A DNA stretch of 16,910 bases from DATAYF01 sp036272735 (GCA_036272735.1 DATAYF010000090.1:1-16910), one strand, 5' to 3'; numbered from the stretch's first letter, positions 1-7,099 are shown. Numbers and translations are program-made. Notes: generated by a model not told the origin, from the letters alone.

Positions 1-430
1 AGGCGCAGAAGATCGCACCGTAGACGTCGGGATGCCGGAGCCCAAGAGCGAGCGCAAGCTCTCCACCCGCCGAGGCACCGAACACCGTGGTGCGTTCAGT
101 GGGCAGCGCTACTCCAAACCGTGACGCTGTCCATTGGCGGATGTCTTCGACGAAGAACTTCTCATGTGCTGCGAACCGTTCAGCGTCAAAGACCGGTGAA
201 TACTCCTGGAGTCGCAGCTTCTCGTCCGTCAGCCCGTGTCCACCAACGATCATCGTGGGCGGTACGTCAGCTGCCTCGAGGAACCGGCCCCACTGCGAGA
301 TCCTCTGACCGTCACCTGCGAAGACGACTGCCTCGGGCGGAGCTGGCGGGACGTACACCGTCACCTGCCGACCACCGTCGTAGTCGAACGTCTCGGTCAC
401 AAACTTTCCCGCGATTGCTCGATCATTCAT
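1..430 (-). CDS. Putative esterase (alpha/beta hydrolase, esterase D/enterochelin-esterase-like), 5' part only
   Basis: Reading the minus strand from an ATG at 430 gives an open frame of 143 codons that leaves the window, so the C-terminus is missing. The protein begins MNDRAIAGKF and has a beta-strand-rich start (QVTVYVPPAPPEAVVF). Near residues 124-128 it has GASAGG followed by a helix (ELALALGLRHPDVYGAIF), which is the nucleophile-elbow GxSxG of alpha/beta hydrolases. FGASAGG followed by an LRHPDVYGA-type stretch is typical of the putative-esterase family (enterochelin esterase/esterase D like). The catalytic Asp and His would lie off the window. A purine-rich AGAGGTG lies about 5 nt before the ATG. 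The gene is GC-rich, like the gene at 1150 and unlike the AT-rich DNA between them, which suggests acquisition. The substrate cannot be told. Confidence 0.8.
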   Translation of the reverse strand, partial: MNDRAIAGKFVTETFDYDGGRQVTVYVPPAPPEAVVFAGDGQRISQWGRFLEAADVPPTMIVGGHGLTDEKLRLQEYSPVFDAERFAAHEKFFVEDIRQWTASRFGVALPTERTTVFGASAGGELALALGLRHPDVYGAIFCA

Positions 431-507
431 GTTCGCACCTCTGCCTTGTAAGCTTTTCTGAAATCTGGCGCATATGGAAAGTGGACCTTCCTGTCATTCT
501 TGGATCC

Positions 508-536
508 AGTATACTTTTTTTCTCTCTGTATTGCTA
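508..536 (-). promoter_or_regulatory. Possible promoter of the esterase gene
   Basis: On the minus strand TATACT (508-513) matches the -10 consensus at five of six positions. The hexamer 17 bp upstream, TAGCAA (531-536), is a poor -35. Transcription would start near 501, giving a leader of about 70 nt before the ATG at 430. The call rests on the -10 alone. Confidence 0.3.
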
Positions 537-566
537 GCTTGCTTGCATCTCGTTGCGTATCTCGTG

Positions 567-688
567 GGCTCTAACACAACTTTGGTGATAAGCTGATCAA
601 TAACAAAATTTCCACTGTTGTTTTCTGCTCCCAGAGAAAATCGCTTTTTCCCTATAAGCTCATCCTTCACCAAAGTTGTGTCAGAGCC
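567..688. mobile_element. MITE-like element, family A copy 1 (122 bp, 22-bp terminal inverted repeats)
   Basis: The ends 567-588 and 667-688 are inverted repeats matching at 21 of 22 positions, starting GGCTCTRACACAACTTTGG. The 78 bp between them are AT-rich and non-coding. No target duplication is clear. The two ends differ just inside the repeat: GGTGATAAGCT on the left and GGTGAAGGATG on the right, read inward. The element at 4265-4372 has the same two signatures, so the two appear to be diverged copies in opposite orientation. The GGCTC tip resembles ISL3-family ends, but that assignment is only a suggestion. Confidence 0.65.
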
Positions 689-771
689 AAGCTTATCCGT
701 CGAACGATACTAAGGTCCGTAAGTTGGGTGCAGCTTTCTAAATACAAGAGCGAAAGATTTTTTAGAGGTCT

Positions 772-975
772 GGGGATTGTGGTGTAGCGGAACAGAAAAG
801 TGATTTAAGCTCTAAACTGACTTCCAGAGAGGGTTAACAGGAAGCCTCAAAAAGCATTGAGCCGCTGATTCCGTTGCATCTATGCTCTTTATGTATAAAT
901 TACCGTTTATACGAGCCTGTCTCAGACCGGAATCGGCCTTAAACCACTTTTCTGTTCCGCTACACCACAATCCCC
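772..975. mobile_element. MITE-like element, family B (204 bp, 38-bp inverted repeats)
   Basis: 772-809 and 938-975 are inverted repeats matching at 37 of 38 positions, starting GGGGATTGTGGTGTAGCGG. The 128-bp interior is AT-rich and has no gene. Such long, nearly perfect ends on a short non-coding body are what a non-autonomous transposon derivative looks like. No flanking direct repeat is evident. As RNA it would fold into a very stable 38-bp hairpin. The parent IS is not in the window. Confidence 0.65.
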
Positions 976-1001
976 GACATTGAAAACTCCTCCAAAAAGA
1001 C

Positions 1002-1033
1002 TTGACTATAGACTCTACTCTATAGTTTACACT
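1002..1033 (+). promoter_or_regulatory. Promoter with MerR-type dyad in a long spacer
   Basis: TTGACT (1002-1007) and TACACT (1028-1033) are separated by 20 bp. The spacer region carries a perfect 8-bp inverted repeat, ACTATAGA (1005-1012) and TCTATAGT (1019-1026), around six bases. MerR-family activators bind such dyads between -35 and -10 elements spaced 19-20 bp apart and untwist them. TATAGT (1021-1026) would be an alternative -10 but lies only 13 bp from the -35. No merR gene is in the window. Confidence 0.45.
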
Positions 1034-1149
1034 CTACCTTGCGGCTGGTAGCAGCTTAAGTAGTAGCGATACCCCAATTTAGAAAGTATCCTTTAATGGC
1101 TCTGCCATTTGGCTAAGTACAGGCCATCATAAAAACAAAGGAGAATTGC

Positions 1150-3201
1150 ATGGAATCCCAAACCCACGAAACGACACCGAAACTCAATCAATCAGAAGGT
1201 TCAACCATGCCGTCCAACCCCATGACGAACTCGCAGCAGCCGATCGACATGCTCGCGACCAGGCTCGCCGCTTGGGTCGCGCGACTGCGCTACGACGACA
1301 TCCCGGACCCAGCCGTGCACGCGGCGAAACTGCTGCTCCTCGACCAGCTTGGGTTGCAGATCAACGGTACGACCCTCTCCAGCATCCAGCCGGGGCTCCG
1401 TCTGGTGGAGGAGATGCGGGCCGCACCCGAGAGCACGGTCGTTCGCGTCGGTACGCGAACGACGGCTGCGTACGCCGCATTCGCGAACGGGATGCTCGCC
1501 GGGAGTAGTGAGTTCGACGACGTCCACTTGTATGCCGGTCACATCGGCTCGCATGTCGTTCCCGCGGCGCTCGCCGTCGCGGAACTCACCGGCGCATCGG
1601 GACGCGAGGTCCTCGCCGCCGTCGTGGCGGGAGCACAGGTCATGTCCGTGCTGGGCGGCATTTTGACAGTCCAGATGGAGGCCCGAGGCTGGCATCGCTC
1701 CAAGATCCTGGGTACGTTCGGCTCGGCGGCTGCTGCTGGCAAGCTCCTCGGACTCACCGTACAGCAACTCGCCCATGCGTTCGGCATTTCCGGGAGCGAC
1801 GCCAGCGGTGGGATGGAGTACGAGTTCAGCGGCGGTGAGGTCAAGCGGATGCACTCTGGCTCGGCGGCACGCCTGGGTGTTCAGGCCGCTCTCCTCGCTC
1901 GGAATGGACTCACAGGGCCCTTGACCATCATCGAAGGGGAACGTGGCCTTGTGCGCCTCTTCGCTGGACAGGAGGTCGACGCAGCTGCGGTGGACAGAGT
2001 GTGGGACCGCTTCCATGTCGTTGACACGGTGTTCCGCATGTATCCCACCATCGGGTCGGCTGCGACGGTCCTGGAGGGCATGAGTCACCTCATCGCCGAG
2101 GACACCGTGGACTGGAAGGACATCGCCGAGATCCGGGTCGGCCTGCCGCCCGTCGCGATCGGCCACGGTGCCAGGACGATCCATCCGACGGACGCCGTAA
2201 CAGCGCAGTTCAGCACCGCGTTCGGCATCGCCCTCATGCTCGTCCACGGCAGCAACCAGCCCGCCGACTACATGAACCCCGCGATGTGGACCGATCCCGA
2301 CATTGCGACCGTGATCGACAAGGTCGTCCCCTACGAGAGAGATTTCGGTCTTGGCGCGTCCCTGCTCAGCGCGCGCATCGACGTGACCCTCAGCGACGGA
2401 CGCGTCCTGTCCTGCGAGCAGCACGGCTTCCGTGGCGACCCGAACGACCCCGGACGCGACGAGGCCGTGGAAGCGAAATTCCGCCGCAACGTCGACGGCA
2501 TCGTCACTCCGTTGGTGGCGGACAGCCTCATTACTCTCTCTCTCGAACTCGAACATCAAAACGACATTGCCGGACTCGTCCGGCTCACCGTGCTGCCACG
2601 GTCGGGTCGGCCTGACCACCAGCTACCCGAAGGAGTTCTACCGACGCCACGCTTGAATGCCCCCGACCCGCACTCAATGCCCGCGGAGGTCGCCCGATAC
2701 TTGGCCGACCTCCCGTCGGATCCGTTGTTCACCATGCTTTCGCACGCGGTCACAGTGATCCGGCCGCAGTTGGAGGTGGCCAGAGCAATTTACACGTCGC
2801 TCCAGCTCCCTGCTCGCGTGCGCGAACTCGCAATCCTGGTTCTTGCGCACGAGGCTGGGTCTGACTTTGTCTGGGACCAGCATGTCCCCATCTCCGAGGC
2901 CGCCGGCGTCAGCGACAAGATCAGACAACTGATCCGCAGGGGCGACTATCGGCACGACACGCTGTCGGAACACGACAGCACGATCCTGCGATTGACTGCA
3001 TCCATCGTCTCCGGACCCTCTGTCCCAGACGAACTCTTCAGCGCCGCCCGGGCCATCCTGTCCGAGCGGGAGGTCGTCGAACTCCTCCTCGTCATCGGCT
3101 ACTACTGGACAATCAGCCGCATGTCGACCGTGCTCGACCTCCAGGCCACCACTCTGTATGCCCAGGACTTCGGCACACAGTGGCCAGATAAGGTCAGATG
3201 A
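1150..3201 (+). CDS. MmgE/PrpD family protein with C-terminal carboxymuconolactone decarboxylase-like domain
   Basis: The 683-residue protein has two parts. Residues about 30-480 look like the MmgE/PrpD family (2-methylcitrate dehydratase, cis-aconitate decarboxylase and relatives): DMLATRLAAWVARLRYDDIPDPAV, then KLLLLDQLG, FANGMLAGSSEFDDVHLY, HIGSHVVPAALAVAE, GISGSDASGGMEYEF and KRMHSGSAARLGVQAALLA. Residues about 530-670 resemble the carboxymuconolactone decarboxylase/AhpD fold (RVRELAILVLAHEAGSDFVW, then DQHVPISEAAG) but lack the AhpD CxxC pair. Most family members carry only one of these domains. The ATG at 1150 is chosen for AAGGAG six bases upstream. The first 19 codons are AT-richer than the rest, so ATG 1207 (MPSNPMT) may be the ancestral start. 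The gene is strongly GC-rich, suggesting transfer. The SDR gene follows after 86 bp, which suggests a shared catabolic role. The substrate is unknown. Confidence 0.85.
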   Translation: MESQTHETTPKLNQSEGSTMPSNPMTNSQQPIDMLATRLAAWVARLRYDDIPDPAVHAAKLLLLDQLGLQINGTTLSSIQPGLRLVEEMRAAPESTVVRVGTRTTAAYAAFANGMLAGSSEFDDVHLYAGHIGSHVVPAALAVAELTGASGREVLAAVVAGAQVMSVLGGILTVQMEARGWHRSKILGTFGSAAAAGKLLGLTVQQLAHAFGISGSDASGGMEYEFSGGEVKRMHSGSAARLGVQAALLARNGLTGPLTIIEGERGLVRLFAGQEVDAAAVDRVWDRFHVVDTVFRMYPTIGSAATVLEGMSHLIAEDTVDWKDIAEIRVGLPPVAIGHGARTIHPTDAVTAQFSTAFGIALMLVHGSNQPADYMNPAMWTDPDIATVIDKVVPYERDFGLGASLLSARIDVTLSDGRVLSCEQHGFRGDPNDPGRDEAVEAKFRRNVDGIVTPLVADSLITLSLELEHQNDIAGLVRLTVLPRSGRPDHQLPEGVLPTPRLNAPDPHSMPAEVARYLADLPSDPLFTMLSHAVTVIRPQLEVARAIYTSLQLPARVRELAILVLAHEAGSDFVWDQHVPISEAAGVSDKIRQLIRRGDYRHDTLSEHDSTILRLTASIVSGPSVPDELFSAARAILSEREVVELLLVIGYYWTISRMSTVLDLQATTLYAQDFGTQWPDKVR

Positions 3202-3274
3202 CCCCCTGGCCCTCGGCACATTCAGCGTGCTTTATTTGCGTATTCTCAATATCATTGATCTCTGTAGGGATATA

Positions 3275-3283
3275 AAGGAGGAA
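3275..3283 (+). promoter_or_regulatory. Strong ribosome binding site for the SDR gene
   Basis: AAAGGAGGA lies four bases before the ATG at 3288. It fixes the start and contrasts with the weak sites elsewhere in the window. The bases around it are AT-rich, marking the change from the GC-rich gene upstream. Confidence 0.6.
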
Positions 3284-3287
3284 AATC

Positions 3288-4265
3288 ATGGATTATTCAG
3301 GCAAAGTAGCTATTATTACCGGTGGTGCTAATGGTATAGGGTTAGGTATCGCAACGCAGTGTGCCAAAGAGAAGATGAAGATCGTGTTAGCAGATATTAA
3401 TGACATCGCTCTTGAAAATGCCTGCCAGGAATTGACCGCGACAGGAGCTGAAGTCATTGGGAAAAAGACAGATGTAACGAAAGAACAGGACTGGAAAGAC
3501 CTTGTTGATCTGACCATGAATACATTCGGAAAAATCGATTTCTTTTTCAGCAACGCCGGCATCAGCTTTCACAAGTCGCTTGAAGCTGCCACAGATGCTG
3601 AATGGGACTGGGTTTTTAATGTCAATTTCTGGTCACACGTCAAGGCTATCCGTGAAATATTACCGATTATGAAGAGTCAGGATTCGGGAGGTCATATCAC
3701 GTTCACGTCATCGATTGGAGCTATTGGGGCTACCATGACAATGGTGCCCTATGCATGTACAAAGTCCGCCCTGGTGTCACTTGCTGAAGGTCTACGAGCG
3801 GAGTTGGACGCAACGCAAATGAGCAAGGTGAAGCTGTCAGTCGTTCTCCCGGGTGGGGTTGCTACAAATATACAAGATCAAACCTTTACCAAGCCCAAAG
3901 ATGTCCCCGGTGCTGATGATAACGCCAGCGAGCTGGATTTAGCCTTTAAAAATTCAATCGGTGCAGAACACAAAGGTGCTTCTTTGGGTGGCGCTAACAC
4001 ATTCTCTGGAATGATGATAAGCAAGGAGTTGGCCGGCGAGCGCATACTGGATCAAATGAAGAGAGGCTATTTTTATATTTACACAAGCCGCAATTCTGCC
4101 AAAAACGTGCTTATGAAGCGTTCTTACGCGATGCTTATGGATGAGCAGCCCATAAATGTCTCACGCGACATACAGGCATATTACGTTAAAAAGCTTTCAG
4201 TCGACCCTGACTTCCAAGAACTCGTAAGAACCAAAGGTGTAAATTTTGGAATTCGGTGGACCTAG
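3288..4265 (+). CDS. Short-chain dehydrogenase/reductase (SDR) family oxidoreductase
   Basis: The 325-residue protein is a classical Rossmann-fold NAD(P)-dependent dehydrogenase. It has TGGANGIG at residues 11-18 for the dinucleotide, an acidic residue at the end of beta2 (LADIND, which favours NAD), NAG near residue 88, and catalytic Ser near 142 with Tyr155-xxx-Lys159 (YACTK). It is about 70 residues longer than the usual 250. The extra C-terminal part (KRGYFYIYTSRNSAKNVLMKRSYAML) is seen in some SDRs annotated as fatty-acid or steroid type reductases. It follows the MmgE/CMD gene in the same direction and may be co-transcribed, but its lower GC content points to a different origin. Its TAG stop ends on the first base of an inverted-repeat element at 4265, so the original C-terminus may have been different. 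The substrate is unknown. Confidence 0.88.
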   Translation: MDYSGKVAIITGGANGIGLGIATQCAKEKMKIVLADINDIALENACQELTATGAEVIGKKTDVTKEQDWKDLVDLTMNTFGKIDFFFSNAGISFHKSLEAATDAEWDWVFNVNFWSHVKAIREILPIMKSQDSGGHITFTSSIGAIGATMTMVPYACTKSALVSLAEGLRAELDATQMSKVKLSVVLPGGVATNIQDQTFTKPKDVPGADDNASELDLAFKNSIGAEHKGASLGGANTFSGMMISKELAGERILDQMKRGYFYIYTSRNSAKNVLMKRSYAMLMDEQPINVSRDIQAYYVKKLSVDPDFQELVRTKGVNFGIRWT

Positions 4266-4372
4266 CTCACTTTTGGTGATGGATGGGTTTATTCCCCTGG
4301 CAACCTCCACGTCTTGAGCTCAAGAATATCACTCGTCCCCGCTGAAAGAAGAGCTTATCACCAAAAGTGAGC
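4265..4372. mobile_element. MITE-like element, family A copy 2 (108 bp)
   Basis: 4265-4280 and 4357-4372 form a perfect 16-bp inverted repeat, GCTCACTTTTGGTGAT. Inside the ends are GGATG (left) and AAGCT (right), the same pair of subterminal signatures as the element at 567-688 in reverse orientation. The left tip overlaps the last base of the SDR stop codon. The flanks are TA on the left and CA on the right, which might be a decayed TA duplication. As RNA the element could act as a 3' hairpin for the SDR message. Confidence 0.6.
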
Positions 4373-4379
4373 CAGATCC

Positions 4380-4509
4380 ATTAAACTGGTGGAATTTTAG
4401 TAATTGTTCTGTGGATGAGTTGTTTTCTCCATCCTCATTTGATCAGTCTTCTCACTGCTGCGAAAACCGTCTATCAACAGAAGAAAGGGCAAAGTTCCAC
4501 CAGTTTAAT
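4380..4509. mobile_element. MITE-like element, family C (130 bp)
   Basis: 4380-4398 and 4491-4509 are inverted repeats matching at 18 of 19 positions, starting ATTAAACTGGTGGAA. The 92-bp interior is non-coding. The element begins seven bases after the previous one ends, so two unrelated small elements lie side by side. No target duplication was found. Confidence 0.5.
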
Positions 4510-4705
4510 CTCAAAATTTACAGGTCAAGTCGGCGATCAGGCGTGAAGTTTTTTGCCCAATTCGAGTGCGCACCCCTTTCAAGCATCATATGACGAGGTG
4601 TCCAACGGGCACGAGATCGCTCTCTGCGTGCGTGCCGTTTTCCTCCCCAGATACATGAACTGGGATGGCGATTCCATCCCTTACTAAGTGTTTGAAAACC
4701 GAGAC

Positions 4706-4858
4706 TTAGGGAGAAAAAGGCGCCAACCGCGAGAGCATGCGCCGGCTCATCGCTAGCGTGATGAACGCTTCACTGCTTTGAGGTAGCTCTTCATGGTCTA
4801 GCGCCAAGCGGCGCCACCGAGAGATCCAGGCAATGGTTCTCTCCACCACCCATCGCCT
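4706..4858 (-). pseudogene. IS5-family transposase, C-terminal fragment
   Basis: The minus strand from 4858 to the TAA at 4706-4708 encodes RRWVVERTIAWISRWRRLAL, then an EELPQSSEAF stretch, and ends LSRLAPFSP. This is the conserved C-terminal block of IS5-family DDE transposases, in which the Glu of VVERT is the third catalytic residue. It has no start of its own. Joined to the fragment at 8331-9037 across one TA, it continues in frame from the residues GFVPLP, so the two are halves of one 286-residue protein. Confidence 0.85.
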
Positions 4859-4859
4859 A

Positions 4860-4887
4860 GTGCAGGTTCAAGAGACCTCCCGTGCAA
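4860..4887 (+). repeat. Left terminal inverted repeat of the IS630-type element
   Basis: This 28-bp end pairs with 8301-8328 (three mismatches). The preceding TA at 4858-4859 is the duplicated target. Confidence 0.8.
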
Positions 4888-5095
4888 AGAGGAAGAAAAC
4901 TTGTTTAAGATCTCTTACTGCTCTGTATGGCCCTCTTGCGATGAGTTTTAGAAGAAGCAGAAGGAACGGTGCTACATTCTCAGAGGAGGGCCTTGAGATG
5001 TCTTCTGTTCTGGCAGGAGCGTCTGATGAAGTGCCGCCGTTCTGCCGCCCAATGCTCTCTGGATCATCTAGGAAATGTGCAGCCTCACCGCCTAC

Positions 5096-5950
5096 CTACG
5101 CTGGTCCTGTGGGCATATTGATCTCGCATAACCGGTGGAGCTTGCTCGCTGTATCCGTTCCGAGAAGCGGTCTATAGATCATGATTTTCAGGCCAGGATG
5201 TGCAGCGACCTGTAACGTGGTATGCTCAAAGAGCAAGCGTCCAACAAGAGGATGGTCAAAGACTTTCTTTCCGTCACAGCGTTCACGGACATCCTGGAGC
5301 GACCACCATTCGCGAAATTCGGAACTGACACGGTGCAGATCAGCAATCAATTGCTGGAGCCATTCATCATCAGCATACTGCGTACTCTCTGCCCGAAACT
5401 CTGCCAGGATCTTTTGTGCGATTGGGACCCAGTCAGCATACGATGACGGTTCTGGACGAGAGGTGAAGACGCGCCAGACAATATTGGAATCGTAGGGTGG
5501 CGATGTTCTGGTCACACCCATTGCTTCCGCCGCAACGTTCCAGCAGATATAGTTCCAACGCCAATCCATAATATAGGCGGGAGAGGGATTGAGATCCTCA
5601 AGAAGGCGCAAGACGGTGGGACTGATATCCTCCTGCTCAACCACCTTTCCAGCCGAAAAAGCAGAGGGCTGACCCGCTAAGAGAAACAGGTGTTGGCGCT
5701 CAACGGCGGTGAGACGTAATGCAATGGCAAGGCTGTGAAGCACCTCTGTTGAAGGAGAAACGTCACGCCCCTGCTCTAGTGAGGTATACCAGGAGATCCC
5801 TATATTGGCAAGGTGTGCAACTTCTTCTCGCCGTAATCCCGGTGTGCGCCGATGCTGTCCCACCGGGAGATTCACATCGGTCGGGGAAAGGCGGGCTCGA
5901 CGCGTGCGTAAAAACTGTGCAAGCATCTCTCTTCGTTGAGCATTCTCCAT
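5096..5950 (-). CDS. XRE-family regulator with MmyB-like ligand-binding domain
   Basis: From the ATG at 5950 the protein has 284 residues. Residues 1-85 form a helix-turn-helix of the XRE type common in Actinobacteria and Chloroflexota (LAQFLRTRRARLSP, then TPGLRREEVAHLANIGISWY, then SLEQGRDVSPS). The rest matches the MmyB-like ligand-binding domain: NPSPAYIMDWRWNYICWNVA, a FREWWSLQDVRER stretch, and FEHTTLQVAAHPGLKIMIYR. Upstream in-frame codons exist, but the family normally starts at MENAQRRE and AGGAG lies about 11 nt before this ATG. It is divergent from the aldo/keto reductase gene with 139 bp between them, so it probably controls that gene and itself, perhaps in response to a small molecule. 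Both genes lie within the IS630-type element. Confidence 0.88.
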   Translation of the reverse strand: MENAQRREMLAQFLRTRRARLSPTDVNLPVGQHRRTPGLRREEVAHLANIGISWYTSLEQGRDVSPSTEVLHSLAIALRLTAVERQHLFLLAGQPSAFSAGKVVEQEDISPTVLRLLEDLNPSPAYIMDWRWNYICWNVAAEAMGVTRTSPPYDSNIVWRVFTSRPEPSSYADWVPIAQKILAEFRAESTQYADDEWLQQLIADLHRVSSEFREWWSLQDVRERCDGKKVFDHPLVGRLLFEHTTLQVAAHPGLKIMIYRPLLGTDTASKLHRLCEINMPTGPA

Positions 5951-6036
5951 TCTCCACAAGACTCCTTTTCCTGACACTCTCAATCCTACGATCAAGCGAC
6001 TCTGGTTCGATCAGCTTCTTTCTGCCACACTCTTTA

Positions 6037-6061
6037 GTGTATCACGTTTGTGAGTATCACA
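6037..6061. promoter_or_regulatory. Tandem dyads between the XRE and reductase genes (operator candidate)
   Basis: Two short perfect dyads lie between the divergent genes: GTG-TAT-CAC (6037-6045) and TGTGA-GTA-TCACA (6049-6061), with centres 14 bp apart. They sit 29-53 bp before the reductase ATG, where a repressor or activator would bind. That the XRE protein binds them is inferred. Confidence 0.35.
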
Positions 6062-6089
6062 GACCTCTTGAAGAAAGAAGGAAAGAACC

Positions 6090-6983
6090 ATGACCTTTGA
6101 GAAGATGGAAGAACAGCACTCTGTTTCAGCTCGGACCGCAGGCACGCTGACGTTAGGAAAGGATCTCGTGGTCAACCGTCTCGGTTTTGGGGCTATGCAG
6201 ATCCCTGGGCCGGGGGTGTGGGGAGAACCTGCTCACCCAGAAGAGGCGAAAGCTGCTTTACGCAGAGCAGTCGAGTTGGAAGTCAATTTTATTGATACCG
6301 CAGCCTTTTACGGTCCAGAGGTGGCCAATCGCTTCATTCAGGAAGCGCTGTATCCTTACCCGGAGGACCTCGTGATTGCGACCAAGGTAGGAGGCAGGCG
6401 GGGGGCAGATCAGAGCTGGATTGCGGATATGCGCCCGGAACGTATCCGAGCGGCTTGCGAAGAGAATATCCGCCAGTTGCGTCTCGAACCATTACCTCTG
6501 GTCCATTGCCGCTATATGGAGGACACAGACATCCCGTTTGGAGAATCGGTTGGAACCTTGGCTGAACTTCAGCGCGAGGGGTTAATCCGACATATTGGTG
6601 TCAGCAATATCACCTTGCAACAACTTCGTGAAGCGCAAGCGGTGACATCCATTGTTTCCGTCCAAAATTTTTACAATGTCGCTTTCGGGCAAGGTGAGGA
6701 TGTACTTGAAGTTTGTACCAGAGAACAGATTGCCTTTATCCCCGCCTTTCCTCTGGCAATGGGACAATTTGAACACTTTGGAAACCGTCTGGAGACGCTT
6801 TCGCAGCGCTATCATGCGACAACTGCCCAGATAGCTCTGGCCTGGTTACTGACTCGTTCACCCATCATGCTTCCTATTCCAGGAACCTCCTCACGTCTTC
6901 ACCTGGAAGAGAACATTGCCGCAGCGGGTATTCGCTTCACAGAGGAGGAGATGATGACACTTGAACGCCCTGTTTCGCAGTAA
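6090..6983 (+). CDS. Aldo/keto reductase family protein
   Basis: The 297-residue protein has the (beta/alpha)8 AKR pattern: LGFGAMQIPG, FIDTAAFYG (catalytic Asp69 and Tyr74), ATKVGG (Lys99), SVGTLAELQREGLIRHIGVS, and the C-terminal cofactor loop PIPGTSSRLHLEEN. The length is normal for single-domain bacterial AKRs. The expected catalytic His after beta4, usually in a QLH or LHR context, is not in place: the stretch reads PLVHCRYMED, with His139 shifted and Arg141/Tyr142 near the expected site. It may thus be catalytically atypical. AGAAGGAA lies just before the ATG. It is probably an NADPH-dependent carbonyl reductase regulated by the divergent XRE gene. The substrate is unknown. It is cargo of the IS630-type element. 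Confidence 0.88.
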   Translation: MTFEKMEEQHSVSARTAGTLTLGKDLVVNRLGFGAMQIPGPGVWGEPAHPEEAKAALRRAVELEVNFIDTAAFYGPEVANRFIQEALYPYPEDLVIATKVGGRRGADQSWIADMRPERIRAACEENIRQLRLEPLPLVHCRYMEDTDIPFGESVGTLAELQREGLIRHIGVSNITLQQLREAQAVTSIVSVQNFYNVAFGQGEDVLEVCTREQIAFIPAFPLAMGQFEHFGNRLETLSQRYHATTAQIALAWLLTRSPIMLPIPGTSSRLHLEENIAAAGIRFTEEEMMTLERPVSQ

Positions 6984-7099
6984 AACGAGGGAGTGTTGCC
7001 CATTTTACAGACTATTCGCGTAGTAGAAGAGGGATGCTTCACCTGACGCTTCTGCCACAACGGCAGGGGGACATCTCGACATCTTTTCCTCACTTCAGC

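Larger units (their letters stand above)
431..1149. other. 719-bp gene-free, AT-rich interval
   Basis: No convincing reading frame is present. The interval contains the esterase promoter region, two unrelated MITE-like inverted-repeat elements (567-688 and 772-975) and, at its right end, the promoter and operator-like dyad in front of the MmgE/PrpD-family gene. It separates two GC-rich genes and looks like an assembly zone for mobile DNA. Confidence 0.6.
4266..5095. other. Gene-poor interval between the SDR gene and the XRE regulator
   Basis: In order this holds two MITE-like elements, about 170 bp without recognisable content (4510-4682, including a 7-bp hairpin GGGATGG/CCATCCC at 4662-4680), the left end of the IS5-type element with the C-terminal piece of its transposase (4683-4858), the left terminal repeat of the IS630-type element (4860-4887), and about 210 bp (4888-5095) in which I see nothing. 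Confidence 0.55.

Noticed and set aside
1201..2619. 472-codon open frame on the minus strand
   Set aside because: It lies antisense to the MmgE-CMD gene in GC-rich DNA, where long antisense frames are common. Its translation has no recognisable domain, while the plus-strand protein is clearly conserved.
4411..4593. 60-codon plus-strand frame
   Set aside because: It runs across an inverted-repeat element and has no Shine-Dalgarno or recognisable content.
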